Assembly: GCF_037975245.1 (NCBI RefSeq)
Contig: NC_092566.1
Span: 18,013,001-18,077,000 of the forward strand
DNA: 64,000 bases
Direction: 5' to 3'
Source of the DNA: Apostichopus japonicus
Taxonomy: Eukaryota; Echinodermata; Holothuroidea; Aspidochirotida; Stichopodidae
The position numbers and the translations under genes are program-made. This document shows positions 27,519-35,482 of the stretch, piece after piece. The notes below the pieces were generated by a model, which was not told where the DNA came from, searched no databases, and saw only the letters and a list, made by a program, of their open reading frames with translations. Positions within the stretch are counted from its first letter, which is position 1. Each line of letters opens with the position of its first letter.

Positions 27519-28433
27519 AATGTGCATTTTGTACTTTTCATTCAACTACCAATTATTGCTGACTGGATTTTCTTTATCATATATATATGTTATAAAGAAA
27601 CACTGCACATATTTCTCCTGCAGATGGAATGATGGAAACAAAGCAATATAACACCATAAATGAGAGCAATTTATAGAACATAGATAATTCCCTGACTTCA
27701 CTTTCATTCTCACCTACAAAAGTAACATTTTCCTCTTCCATCAGATTTGTAAATTCCAAAACATTGACAAATTTTGGAGGATGTTGACAGTCACCTGATA
27801 TCAAAGAAAATGGATAAAAAGGTTAAGAATACAAATGTCCTTTAATAGAGTAGAGTTTAACAAGATTTTGGCAACAACTTTTAACCATCTTGATGTGACC
27901 TCATTTCTAGTCTCTTCACACCCCAATTCCAGCATTACATATCCATTGATTGGTTTGAACAGCAAAGACAGTTGTGTTCAGATACAGTAGATCTGTACAG
28001 TTTTCACATGTTGCACTGCAGCAATGACAATAACAACAAAACAAGCTGTGTCAATGAAGATCAAGAACGGAATCATCATATATCAAAATCACATCTACAC
28101 GTTTTGGTTCCTCAAAGTAGCCATCTTAATTGAATCATTTTCTAAACTGCATGCCTCAAATTTAGATGTTAGAATGCAAAGATAACCTTGACTACAATAC
28201 CAAGATGGATATAATTTGTTTCATCATTTGCGCATTTACACTAGCACAATCTTGTAATTCGCTTTGCTTCCTACACAAATTAGCCTAGATCGAATTAGGC
28301 ATTAACAAGTACACAATTTCCCAAGCCCCCACCTCCACCCCCAAAAAATATATATAAATATATACTCACATGTAACGCAATAAACAGCCAAAATACAGAG
28401 AATTGAAAAAATAGTCTTTTCCTGACCAGCCAT
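371..28433 (-). CDS. large cadherin (CDHR2/cadherin-23-like), 25 N-terminal exons, partial at the left edge
   Basis: Exons 1-25, read right to left: 28370-28433, 27714-27794, 26329-26510, 25533-25586, 23768-23863, 22187-22285, 19624-19749, 18898-19029, 17876-17954, 16792-16895, 16041-16229, 14922-15077, 14143-14292, 12436-12494, 11577-11829, 10963-11193, 10701-10776, 9717-10001, 8935-9192, 7388-7597, 6314-6618, 4615-4716, 3618-3801, 2032-2261, 371-559. All junctions use GT-AG, phases agree, and the join is open for about 1298 residues. It starts with a hydrophobic signal peptide and holds 12 cadherin repeats with DxNDN, LDRE and A-x-D-x-D calcium-binding motifs, so the visible part is wholly extracellular. 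Family knowledge: such proteins are calcium-dependent adhesion or tip-link molecules. The repeat 3 wording ([13 protein letters not shown]) and the LINENDN linker after repeat 4 recall CDHR2 and cadherin-23. That subfamily call rests on memory and is uncertain. The transmembrane and cytoplasmic parts lie outside the window. Confidence 0.9.
628..860. repeat. GGTA/GGTGG-rich low-complexity tandem repeat
   Basis: Irregular tracts of GTAGGTAGGTGGG with interspersed variants. It yields a threonine- and proline-rich open frame that is not a gene. The rest of this intron (861-2031) holds nothing I recognise. Confidence 0.8.
2032..2261 (-). CDS. cadherin exon 24: repeat 11 end and repeat 12 start
   Basis: It encodes [33 protein letters not shown] and a degenerate linker [11 protein letters not shown], then SGISIPE. 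LEKQ takes the place of LDRE. Donor GAG|GTAAAT is phase 0. Confidence 0.88.
3618..3801 (-). CDS. cadherin exon 23: repeat 10 to 11 linker
   Basis: It encodes [40 protein letters not shown] and HLLSYSQS. The linker is DQNDN. Donor CTG|GTAATT is phase 1. Confidence 0.92.
4615..4716 (-). CDS. cadherin exon 22: repeat 10
   Basis: It encodes [20 protein letters not shown] and [14 protein letters not shown]. The first ten or so codons and the acceptor are repeated four more times upstream at 4833, 4920, 5007 and 5094. The copy at 4716 is chosen because only it continues into the RETYAL part of the repeat. Confidence 0.88.
4690..5115 (-). repeat. 87-bp tandem array copying the exon 22 acceptor
   Basis: Five copies have acceptor-equivalent positions 4716, 4833, 4920, 5007 and 5094. 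Spacings are 87 bp except the first (117 bp, with an extra 30-bp internal duplication). Each unit has the acceptor region plus codons for [10 protein letters not shown]. The array stays open in the exon frame, adding 29 codons per unit. The 5007 copy has lost its AG. Confidence 0.9.
6314..6618 (-). CDS. cadherin exon 21: repeat 9 end and most of repeat 10
   Basis: The longest exon seen (101 full codons). It encodes [20 protein letters not shown], the [11 protein letters not shown] linker, then [11 protein letters not shown] and [19 protein letters not shown] of repeat 10. Confidence 0.93.
7315..7346. repeat. (GATCT)n microsatellite
   Basis: About six uninterrupted TGATC units lie in the cadherin intron just past the exon 20 donor. 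Confidence 0.9.
7388..7597 (-). CDS. cadherin exon 20: repeat 8 to 9 linker
   Basis: It encodes [40 protein letters not shown] and LFSIDEDD. Phase 1 on both sides. A GATCT microsatellite sits about 40 bp beyond the donor. Confidence 0.92.
8310..8560. repeat. minisatellite, ATGTGAAGTAC units
   Basis: Two phases are seen: 14-bp units (GTGAAGAACATCAT type) followed by 11-bp units (ATGTGAAGTAC), suggesting expansion from a common ancestor unit. Confidence 0.85.
8935..9192 (-). CDS. cadherin exon 19: repeat 8
   Basis: It encodes [36 protein letters not shown] and [16 protein letters not shown], a canonical cadherin repeat without its final strand, which is in exon 20. Confidence 0.92.
9717..10001 (-). 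CDS. cadherin exon 18: repeat 7 and linker
   Basis: This 285-bp exon covers repeat 7: [35 protein letters not shown] and the [10 protein letters not shown] linker, then the start of repeat 8. Acceptor ATTCAG, donor AAG|GTGAGT. Confidence 0.93.
10701..10776 (-). CDS. cadherin exon 17: repeat 6 to 7 linker
   Basis: It encodes [20 protein letters not shown] and DAIEG, the canonical linker plus the first strand of repeat 7. Phase 0 acceptor, phase 1 donor. Confidence 0.9.
10848..11010 (-). repeat. two-copy 85-bp duplication over the exon 16 donor
   Basis: The exon 16 tail, its donor and about 30 bp of intron are repeated once, with donor boundaries at 10963 and 10878. The second copy differs at many positions and has an added base that breaks the coding frame before GTTAGT. 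Confidence 0.85.
10963..11193 (-). CDS. cadherin exon 16: repeat 6
   Basis: It encodes [33 protein letters not shown] and [11 protein letters not shown], nearly a whole repeat 6. The 3' end and donor have a diverged second copy 85 bp downstream at 10878. Confidence 0.92.
11577..11829 (-). CDS. cadherin exon 15: repeat 5 and linker
   Basis: It encodes [20 protein letters not shown], then [11 protein letters not shown] and the [11 protein letters not shown] linker, then the first strand of repeat 6. Acceptor TACGCAG, donor CAG|GTAATT. Confidence 0.92.
12436..12494 (-). CDS. cadherin exon 14: small exon of repeat 5
   Basis: It encodes [19 protein letters not shown], the A-x-D-x-D loop of repeat 5. 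The donor GA|GTATGT leaves two bases that complete Asp with exon 15. Confidence 0.85.
13420..13580. repeat. minisatellite, GTGAGGTCATGTTCAGTG units
   Basis: About five imperfect units of 25-40 bp share GAGGTCATGTTCAGTG and lie in the cadherin intron between exons 13 and 14. Confidence 0.75.
14143..14292 (-). CDS. cadherin exon 13: repeat 4 to 5 linker
   Basis: It encodes [20 protein letters not shown] followed by [16 protein letters not shown]. The LINENDN linker is a close match to the cadherin-23 type linker. Phase 0 on both sides. Confidence 0.9.
14922..15077 (-). CDS. cadherin exon 12: repeat 4
   Basis: It encodes 52 residues ending [15 protein letters not shown], where LDYE replaces LDRE. 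Acceptor TTCCCAG, donor ACA|GTAAGT. Confidence 0.88.
16041..16229 (-). CDS. cadherin exon 11: repeat 3 to 4 linker
   Basis: It encodes [10 protein letters not shown], the linker [11 protein letters not shown], and the start of repeat 4 ([20 protein letters not shown]). Phase 0 on both sides. Confidence 0.9.
16701..16826 (-). repeat. 63-bp duplication over the exon 10 donor
   Basis: Copies start at 16701 and 16764 and are nearly identical. Both carry the codons for NPIRLIVT and the GTGAGT donor (boundaries 16729 and 16792). The interval is in frame and stop-free. Confidence 0.9.
16792..16895 (-). CDS. cadherin exon 10: repeat 3
   Basis: It encodes [18 protein letters not shown] and [16 protein letters not shown]. 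The last bases and the donor are duplicated 63 bp downstream (donor-equivalent 16729) in the same open frame, so a second donor is available. Confidence 0.9.
17554..17594 (-). other. hammerhead-like hairpin motif, retroelement remnant
   Basis: On the minus strand GCCT, CTGAAGAA, a GATCCT/AGGATT stem, GAAAC and GTCAGGC follow each other. The layout resembles a hammerhead ribozyme with one extra A before stem II. A nearly identical copy is at 35736-35777. Confidence 0.4.
17876..17954 (-). CDS. cadherin exon 9: repeat 3
   Basis: It encodes [20 protein letters not shown] and onward to TYSM, the classic A-x-D-x-D-x-G loop. The donor ATGA|GTAAGT leaves one base that makes a Ser codon with exon 10. 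Confidence 0.88.
18898..19029 (-). CDS. cadherin exon 8: repeat 2 to 3 linker
   Basis: It encodes [20 protein letters not shown] and then [15 protein letters not shown]. The linker DVQNLGPVF departs from DxNDNxPxF, which may weaken calcium binding between repeats 2 and 3. A similarly altered linker exists at this position in vertebrate CDHR2 and cadherin-23 as I recall them. Confidence 0.85.
19380..19530. repeat. about 60-bp tandem repeat, three copies
   Basis: Units share GCATGCATA and CTTTCAAGCAACTTCATC in the intron downstream of cadherin exon 7. Confidence 0.75.
19624..19749 (-). CDS. cadherin exon 7: repeat 2
   Basis: It encodes 42 residues with [20 protein letters not shown] and the ELDYS motif in place of LDRE. 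Two cysteines (DCEMD, LVCMN) could pair; this is an inference. Acceptor TTCTCAG, donor TCG|GTGAGT. Confidence 0.8.
19850..20712. repeat. minisatellite, eight copies of a 113-119 bp unit
   Basis: Each unit has GTCACTCATATATCACACAC, GTAGAGATCTCTATGTATGC and a TAATGTTTCAAGCTAGTCAT tail. The copies are very similar, implying recent amplification. It occupies the intron between cadherin exons 6 and 7. Confidence 0.92.
21325..21560 (-). mobile_element. tRNA-derived SINE, minus orientation
   Basis: On the minus strand a tRNA-like head ends in a B-box-like GGTTCAAGTCACTCCC. About 170 bp of body follows, closing with GGAGGATCT and an A-rich tail. The same body occurs at 41429-41605. It sits in a cadherin intron and is not a working tRNA. 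Confidence 0.65.
22187..22285 (-). CDS. cadherin exon 6: repeat 2
   Basis: It encodes 33 residues including [19 protein letters not shown]. The LDYDA stretch replaces the usual A-x-D-x-D-x-G loop, so repeat 2 is somewhat divergent. Phase 0 on both sides. Confidence 0.8.
22431..22456. repeat. (CT)n microsatellite
   Basis: Thirteen CT dinucleotides in a cadherin intron. Confidence 0.9.
23175..23637. repeat. minisatellite, six copies of an 85-bp unit
   Basis: Units share AGGAATTGCCTCAGCAGAAC, GCATTGTGTAATGCTTCATT and GCAGAGGACAAAACAAC. The array ends about 130 bp before cadherin exon 5. Confidence 0.88.
23768..23863 (-). CDS. cadherin exon 5: repeat 1 to 2 linker
   Basis: It encodes [20 protein letters not shown], the last strand of repeat 1 with the DINDN calcium linker, then the start of repeat 2. 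Phase 0 on both sides. Confidence 0.9.
23930..25075. repeat. minisatellite, about nine copies of a 125-145 bp unit
   Basis: Units contain GTTGCCATCTATTTGAATCA, an ACAATCCACTATTTACATAT segment and GAACAGACATGAATATTCAT. Copies vary in length and alternate between two subtypes, which suggests a higher-order dimer. Confidence 0.88.
25533..25586 (-). CDS. cadherin exon 4: 18-codon micro-exon of repeat 1
   Basis: This 54-bp exon ([18 protein letters not shown]) is flanked by CATATAG and GTAAGA, phase 0 at both ends. It supplies the missing F/G strands between PIDRE in exon 3 and the DINDN linker in exon 5, which is the main reason for calling it. Confidence 0.75.
26329..26510 (-). CDS. cadherin exon 3: core of repeat 1
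   Basis: It encodes the NATDEDGD calcium-binding loop and the [12 protein letters not shown] strand and motif of repeat 1. A 41-bp stretch of this exon (26347-26387) also occurs twice, in opposite orientations, around a TA tract at 26835-26990. Confidence 0.9.
26700..26990. repeat. TA microsatellites framing inverted exon 3 fragments
   Basis: Long (TA)n tracts separate a 32-bp fragment at 26835-26866 from an inverted 40-bp fragment at 26951-26990. A short third piece lies near 26880. All match cadherin exon 3 at 26347-26387, so the whole can fold as a large hairpin. Confidence 0.85.
26996..27430 (+). mobile_element. possible retroelement 3' remnant
   Basis: This intron segment ends with CTGAAGAA, a GAGC/GCTC stem and GAAAG at 27328-27361, the same architecture as the motifs at 17.55 and 35.74 kb. 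Upstream sequence has broken reading frames. Assignment to a Penelope-like element is a guess. Confidence 0.3.
27481..27516. repeat. (TA)n microsatellite
   Basis: An uninterrupted TA tract in cadherin intron 2. Confidence 0.9.
27714..27794 (-). CDS. cadherin exon 2: start of repeat 1
   Basis: It reads [20 protein letters not shown] and continues to NVTFV, the usual PPKF opening of a first cadherin repeat with its EEEN calcium-binding glutamates. The acceptor is ATATCAG, the donor TAG|GTGAGA, phase 1 on both sides. Confidence 0.85.
28370..28433 (-). CDS. cadherin exon 1: start codon and signal peptide
   Basis: The exon encodes 21 residues beginning [20 protein letters not shown], a short basic N-terminus followed by a hydrophobic core, typical of a signal peptide. 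The donor TGTGAGTA leaves one base (phase 1), which completes a Cys codon with exon 2. The start is chosen because it is the only ATG placing a signal peptide before the first cadherin repeat. Confidence 0.85.
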
Positions 28434-29314
28434 ATTTAGCTAGAATTTATATTCCAAAGTCACTGCTGCACAAAGTGTATTTCTCCTCAAAGGTAGCAGA
28501 TGAAAGAAATAATTCTTCCCTTGCAGTTAAGTATTCGCCAAGCATACAGTTTCATGCATTGATGTATCCGTTTTATGTTCCACTTCTTCGTTACTCTTCA
28601 TACGAATCACCAAATGAGTCAAGAATGTTCACGATTGGATATGCCTTTTTTTCACAATGTTGACTAAATGGGATGGACTTCAAACTTTGGAGCGATAGCC
28701 AAAGTGTTGTGAAAGCCGCCCATCTCATGGTACTTGATGTGGCAGTTCAAAGTGTGCAGTCTTACATAGATATCATCATCGTAAATAATTGAACTATACA
28801 AACACTTAGCCTCTTACTCTTGACAGTGAATAAAGTCAGTTAAAATAAAAACTATTTGATAAATGATTAGACAAATAAATGTACCATAGACATTGCTTTC
28901 CTTAGATTACAAACAGCAATATATAAATGCAGACTGTGCTGACAATGGATCCATCAACAGTACTGCTTCTATGAAGCAAGGTACACAATAGGAAGTGAAA
29001 AGTCAAATGTTCACCTTCAGACAAGTTTTCCACTTCTTGGAGAATTATCCAATGCAGTTCAGTCTTGCTATCTGGAAGAACAGTTTCATGATCAATATAT
29101 ATATATATATATATATACGTGAACTTTCTCTAAATTCTGTTTTCTTTCTGTTAAAAACCATTATCGTAAAGGAATTATAAATAGCCCTTAAATGTATTGT
29201 AGAATAAGCTAAGTGTTTATCACTGACTTTCTCAATTTCATGAATGCACCTTCCCTGGAACAAAAGGCTCCCTGGAATGACATTATCATATTTTATATAC
29301 ATACATGTAGGCCT
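28434..29314. other. 5' flank of the cadherin gene
   Basis: No coding sequence is supported here. The interval should hold the cadherin 5' UTR and promoter, transcribed leftward. A short (TA)n tract lies at 29095-29117. I see no clear TATA box at a defensible distance. Confidence 0.4.
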
Positions 29315-30455
29315 AATGTTCCTGTATACTACATGACTGTTTAGATATTTGGGTTTCCATGTGTAGAAACAGCTTGAATGTTCAGTTGGACTAGTTAACT
29401 CTTGCCCTTGGAATCCTTCCCAAATTCCTGTTTATATACGTAATTGTTTATCTAATTGGGTTTCCATAAATAGAAACAGCTTCAATGTACAGTAGGATTG
29501 GATAATTATTGCCCTTGGAATCCTTCCTGATTTCCTGTATAAACATAACTATTTAGCTAACTGGGTTTCCATGTGTAGAAACAGCTTGAATGTACAGTTG
29601 GGCTGGATCATTATTGCCCTTGGAATCCTTCCCAAATTTCCTGTATATACATAACTGTTTAGCTAATTGGGTTTCCATGCATAGAAACAGCTTGAATGTA
29701 CAGTTGGGCTGGATCATTATTGCCCTTGGAATCCTTCCTGAATTCCTGTATATACCTAACTGTTTAGCTAATTGGGTTTCCATGTGTAGAAACAGCTTGA
29801 ATGTACAGTTTGGCTGGATCATTATTGCCCTTGGAATCCTTCCTGAATTCCTGTATACTACATGACTGTTTAGATATTTGGGTTTCCATGTGTAGAAACA
29901 GTTTGAATGTACAGTAAGGCTGTGATCATTATTGCCCTTGGAATCCTTCCTGAATTCCTGTATATACCTAACTGTTTAGCTAATTGGGTTTCCATGCATA
30001 GAAACAGCTTGAATGTACAGTTGGGCTGGATCATTATTGCCCTTGGAATCCTTCCTGAATTCCTGTATACTACATGACTGTTTAGATATTTGGGTTTCCA
30101 TGTGTAGAAACAGCTTGAATGTACAGTAAGGCTGTGATCATTATTGCCCTTAGAATCCTTCCTGAATTCCTGTATATACCTAACTGTTTAGCTAATTGGG
30201 TTTCCATGTGTAGAAACAGCTTCAATGTACAGTAGGACTGGAAAATTATTGCCCTTGGAATCCTTCCTGAATTCCTGTATACATACCTGTTTAGTTCCTT
30301 GGGTTTCCATGCATAGAAACAGCTTGAATGTACAGTTGGGCTGGATCATTATTGCCCTTGGAATCCTTCCCAAATTCCTGTATATACTTAACTGTTTAGC
30401 TAATTGGGTTTCCATTCATAGAAACAGTTTGAATGTACAGTAGGGCTGTGATCTT
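29315..30455. repeat. minisatellite, eleven copies of a 102-108 bp unit
   Basis: Each unit has GGGTTTCCATGTGTAGAAAC, AGCTTGAATGTACAGT and ATTATTGCCCTTGGAATCCT. Two subtypes alternate: TACCTAACTGTTTAGCTAA and TACTACATGACTGTTTAGAT. It gives long open frames on both strands that are repeat artefacts. Confidence 0.93.
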
Positions 30456-30459
30456 TGTT

Positions 30460-32535
30460 CTTCTTTTAAACATACTGTTTACAATTCAAACTTACAGGTA
30501 AAGGCAGCCTGTATTTTTGCATTTCTTACAGCTTGCAATTTACATTCAATCCATTCTTTTCAAATTTTTGTATGAAAAAATAAGATTTCCACTACATTAC
30601 TTTGAAGTTCCTCTGTCTTGGTTTTGTCTCATTTTCAACCAAATGGTTGTGTTTGGAGGACGTATCCCCGAGACTTGAGCTGTTAACCAAATCATCCTTC
30701 AATAACCTCCTTTAAGCTGCGATCCCATGGTGTCAAAATGTGGTGATCAATATAACATCGTATCCTTGCATTTTCTGGAAAAAAAAGTTGGAAGTCATAT
30801 TATTGTCAAATATTGCCTGAACACTGACAAACAGTTTATATCTTGGTAAAAGGTAAGCTTGTGCTTGAAACAAATGTTGTCTGAGTGTACAGTATGTATG
30901 CAAGACAGTGGTTCAACTGATTACATCAGATGAAAGCTACATATACTATAAACAAATTATTACAAAAAAACCCAGATATATGGACATGATTCCAAAAACT
31001 TGCATAAATACATAGCAGTAGGATTATATCCTCTACTTCAAATACATGCTCCCATACATCCAAACTATTTCAATGCACATTTTTGTTTTAAACAAATGTT
31101 AGATGTTTAGCCTACAACAAACATTTGAGAACCCAAAAACAATCATATAGACTTTTGTTCCCAATTCACGTTATGGACGAGCCCCTTTTAATAGCGGTTG
31201 TGGCTATTGACCCTATCATTGGGTGCTGGTGAGGAAGGGGTTAAAATGGGAGGGGTGTGTACCCATGATCTTGTAAATAAGACTTGATTAGAGAGGCCAT
31301 TATTAATAATTGAAAGGATGCTTGGGTAAATGAGCAAGAGAACAATTAACCTATGGTTAATTCATTTTTCAGCTGATACTTTAGACAGTGGGATTGGGAA
31401 GTGGGAGTACAAGGTCTAAGCCTAGGTTAACATCGGATTGTAATATTCTCATTCATAACGATTTGCAATACATGCTTGTACAGATCATTTTAGGCTATAA
31501 CTTTGGCTAATATACGCAACAAACACTAATAAAACCAGGGGTTGTTTAGCTCCCAGATTAGTCAGCCTAGGCCTGGGCCTAGCTTAGCCTAACGTGTACT
31601 AGCTACTACTAGTAAACTAGTGTCGTAAACTGAGGTTCCAAACAAATAGTGACCGGAAGCAGAAATCTACCGTCTGCACGGAACGTGATTCATTTTTCTC
31701 AGTGGGGTTAACGGTTCTAGATATCGTTGTTTCCTGGCGAGTAGCAGATAGAAGAGCGTGTGTTTTCAATTTCAGAACACTAATGGTCTTGACCCTCGAT
31801 CTCGTCAGAAAATTCATTTCACCTGTAAAATTACGATCTCGCAATTTGTTTCCGCTGACATCTTTCTACGGTACGGTGTCATTATACACTTTCTCTATAT
31901 TCAGATTCTGCCCTCAGCTTACATGGCTGTCATATGGGAGGCCAAACTTTGGGTCTATGAAAAAAGGGATTGTCATATGCGACTCGGGGCCCAATTTGAC
32001 CCTCGAAAGATTTCAATCTGGTCTGCAGTAGATATATTGACCTACTTAATCGGTATGCGGGCCCTTAAAATATAAGGCATTCGATTGGCGATCCGGAACA
32101 TGACCCAATCTAGGTATAATGATGGGGTTTCGATTCTCCGTGGACCTTTGATTGCTTCATCTAATTACGTAAGCAAGGTAAGCGTATATCTTTATTCAAA
32201 TTTATTTTATGACTGCGCCCTCAGTTTTTTAAAAAACTTTTCAGACGGTTACCTAGCTAGCTATGCAAGGTAAATCGATAATCTGTTTGTTCTATTGAGG
32301 TGGAGTGACTTAGGACAGAGCGGTAAGATGTAGCGCATGGCTTTTACAAATAGTAAGGTAAATACGGAATGCTCTAGCTTGACATGGGCAGTGCAACCAT
32401 ATAAGACATTGTTCAGTGAGTGTTTATTATGTTCGTTTTGCTAAAGGATGAGTCGCCGACAAACCATATTATGTACACATGGCAAGTTTGGGCTAAATTT
32501 AAGAAAAACTCATAAGAGGTCACAAAGTATATATG
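30460..32535. other. intergenic interval, nothing recognised
   Basis: Short AGGCCTA/TAGCCTA-rich patches occur near 31560-31620. An uninterrupted 109-codon frame at 31702-32031 has no recognisable domain and overlaps another open frame, so I do not call it a gene. Confidence 0.4.
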
Positions 32536-32543
32536 AGGCTTAC

Positions 32544-34405
32544 CACTGGCGGATCCAAGGGGGGCCAAGGGGGGCCATGCCCCCCCCCCCAAAGGTGAGC
32601 CAAAAAATGTTTCCGAACATCCGCTAAATCATATGATTGGAAATTTAAAAATCGAGAGGAATAGCAGTGGTAGACTAGTCTAAACCTTTTCGTTTTCTGG
32701 TTTAAAACTAAATGCAGAGCTCCCAACTGACCCGCAATTCGCGGGAATTAGACCCGCATTCTAACACCCAAACCCGCACAAGCGTCCGAAAAAAACCGCA
32801 TTGTAATTGTCAAGTATACATAAAATAATTTGCATCAATTTTTGACTTAGCAACCATCATTTCTTTAGCATTTAGCATAATAGAGTATAAAACCTCCTTT
32901 ACAGCATCATTTGAACCTCAAATTAGCCTATATTTCTTTTCATTGGGGCGAGCAGCGAACATTTTCATGCCACGGGAAAGAATGAATTATCACCTACTAT
33001 TCAATTTATTGATGTTACACACACAAAAATTCATATTTCTCAGAAAATTTTGGGTGACAAAAGCCTTTCTAAGTGCCACCATTTTACATGTAGGCATCAC
33101 CAGGATTCCAAAAATAATCAAAAGGGGAGGGGGACACCCCCTCCCCTTATACCCTTCCCCCAGGACGGCGATTCGTGGCATGGACCAGCATTTGCCTTCT
33201 CAAGAGTTGGGAGCTATGTAAATGTATGCATGGGCGGCGATCCTGGGGGGGGGGGAAGGGGGATATATCCCCCATGAAAATGGGTGGAGGGGATGTAATA
33301 CACCATACCCCCCCCCACCAAATGCCAGGGATAAGAATATTTTCATGCCTACATTTATGTATCATCGTGAATGTACGGCTCTTTTTTAGCTTTATTTCTC
33401 GCCTACCATAAACGCAGTGCGATCTTTTCAAATAAACCGTCTTTATGAAGCAAGAATAGTTGACTGTAGGCTTCATTGGCCCTATAACAACAAAATGTAT
33501 CATTGCGCCCACGGTATTGATATAGTACATATATGCACCCTCATAGTATTCATATAGGCCCTATAGTAGGCCTACACACGTACATGTTCCCTCGAACAGC
33601 TGAGAATCTCATGTTACCCGGGTAATGCTTAATACACGTTTCACCCGGATGCCCTAGCAATCGGTACCTAGGAATGTAACTATGTGTAATTGTGTATTGC
33701 ATGTGTATAGGCCTATAATAGCCTGCATGGGGCCATTTTCTTCATCGAATAATATAAAAGAGCTCTCGAACATTCTAACGTAGCGCCTGAAACAAGATTG
33801 ACAGGGGCAATTTTCCCAAAATAACACCCGAAATTTAAAAAAAAAAGTATTTTGGATCCTGATTATGAGATATTTCGGACATGATATCCCTATTTTAAAG
33901 TTGGGTATATGCCGCTTGGAAACCTTGGGAAGTGCCGTTTCCGGCCATCTAGAGGGTTTGTAAATCCCCAAATTTTCTTGTACGCTTCGCGCCAACCCAT
34001 GGTGGCGCTACGCTTAGATAGTCAACAAGGTCATATCCCCCCCCCCCCCACTCGGAAGTACGGATCGCCGCCCATGAATGTATGAGCATGAGGATTTACA
34101 GTTTAACACAATTTTGCAGTTACAGGCTGGTTGTAAGAAATATATAACCTATGAGAAATAAAATTTCTTGAGAAAGATGATCCCAACTTTGTTTTATAAA
34201 TAGTTTAGAAAATTACACCTGGAAAACATTTTTTTAGAAGTAAATTAACATCACCATTGTACACTTTTGTCGCACCAAATTGCATCTGAGGGCATTCAGC
34301 AATAGAACATTTTCCAAAGGGGAACCCCCTCCCCTTAGACCCCTCCCCATATCACTATAATGCCACTTTGGCCCCTCCCAAACAAAGGCCCTGGATCCGC
34401 CAGTG
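32544..34405. mobile_element. hAT-like non-autonomous transposon (outer A)
   Basis: Terminal inverted repeats CACTGGCGGATCCA at both ends are flanked by a perfect 8-bp target duplication AGGCTTAC at 32536-32543 and 34406-34413. Eight-bp duplications and this kind of TIR are typical of hAT elements. Its own length is about 1.0 kb; the rest is the nested 848-bp insertion. No transposase is seen. Confidence 0.88.
33229..34076. mobile_element. 848-bp hAT-like MITE, copy 1, nested in outer A
   Basis: The TIR CATGGGCGGCGATCC is at both ends, with an 8-bp duplication AATGTATG at 33221-33228 and 34077-34084. It is almost identical in length and sequence to the copy at 39356-40203. It carries a subterminal GCGCCA...TGGCGC palindrome near its right end. 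Confidence 0.9.
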
Positions 34406-34861
34406 AGGCTTACTGTAACTTGATGAAATAAAATTGTTAATATCCCTTACAGTAGCTGACAAAGTGAAACGCAGAGAATTTAGAGCATCATCTCATTAAT
34501 CAAATAATTCATTATCCGATCGTTATAGACAAACAACAGACGCTTTCCGGTATGCAACAATTACATTTGTAAATTTAACTTTGACCTTTGAATATGATCA
34601 CAAAATTTTATATTCTAGATTAATGAATGCTTATAACTCCGGCCGACCTAGATAAGGATTCTCAATCGTTGTTGACCTTTGGTCACGCATATGCCTAGTA
34701 TATAGATAAGAGTCTATATGAGAATGCTATATTCCTTGGTTACTAGATATACATATCAAAGGGATGTATGTTATAGTCTGACTGACCTGTCGAAAAGAAT
34801 TCCTTGCGAAAACTTTACATCGCAAGTCGTATACATCATCCTATAAGGTACAGCTTTCATC

Positions 34862-35482
34862 ATGATGGATCGTTCAAACACTAATATGTCTTCTTCGACC
34901 TCTCCTTCTTCTTCGACCAGACCAAGACGAGATTTACCTCGATTCTGCGGTGTTCCCATCGTCGTCTTCACACGGACATTTATCAGCTTGCTTTTTTTAT
35001 TGTTTACAGCAATCACAGAGAGATATGTGAATATTCTCCCTTCCCCTCAGTCATTCGACATTACAACACGTCTCATCTTCGTCACGAGAGGTCTACTATT
35101 CTCGGTTGTGCCTTTGCTGTTCTTTTGTATCAGCGTAATGTGTATGAGAGCAGCCAGACCGATTGATCTCGGCTACAACCCGGTTAAACAGAAAACACAC
35201 TATACCTTTGATGTTTGCACGCGTGTTCTCCAAAACACTCTAGAGCAGACGGTTCTCCACATTGTGAACGTCTTGGCATTATCGACAATCCTGTCTCCTG
35301 GATATTTCTTTATTCTACCACTTTGCATATTTTGGTTCGTTTTCGGTCGTTTCGCCTTTTTCGTCGGTTATTTGAATCAGAAAAACCCGCCAGGTCGCAT
35401 TTACGGATTTCTAATATCAGCTCTACCGACGTACTTGGGAATCAGTTATGGAATCTTTCAAGTAGCTTTTGGTTCTACTTAA
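34862..35482 (+). CDS. TMEM79-like MAPEG-domain membrane protein, intronless
   Basis: An uninterrupted 206-codon frame. The N-terminus (residues 1-30) is Ser/Thr- and Arg-rich and cytosolic in character. Five hydrophobic segments follow at about 35-52, 72-95, 127-145, 148-171 and 181-204. Residues 120-183 carry the MAPEG signature: RVLQNTLEQT then GRFAFFVGY and GRIYGF. MAPEG proteins include glutathione- and eicosanoid-metabolising membrane enzymes; TMEM79 (mattrin) is a divergent member linked to trafficking and membrane homeostasis. The N-x-x-E motif is kept, but enzymatic activity cannot be inferred. ATGATG at 34862 is the first in-frame start. A 5' UTR intron is possible. The intact frame argues against a dead retrocopy. 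Confidence 0.72.
   Translation: MMDRSNTNMSSSTSPSSSTRPRRDLPRFCGVPIVVFTRTFISLLFLLFTAITERYVNILPSPQSFDITTRLIFVTRGLLFSVVPLLFFCISVMCMRAARPIDLGYNPVKQKTHYTFDVCTRVLQNTLEQTVLHIVNVLALSTILSPGYFFILPLCIFWFVFGRFAFFVGYLNQKNPPGRIYGFLISALPTYLGISYGIFQVAFGST

Noticed and set aside
29553..29865. Open frames on both strands in the 105-bp minisatellite
   Set aside because: They repeat with the unit, have no domain and no splice support.
31702..32031. 109-codon plus-strand open frame
   Set aside because: No recognisable motif, overlaps a second open frame of similar size, and sits in repeat-rich intergenic DNA.
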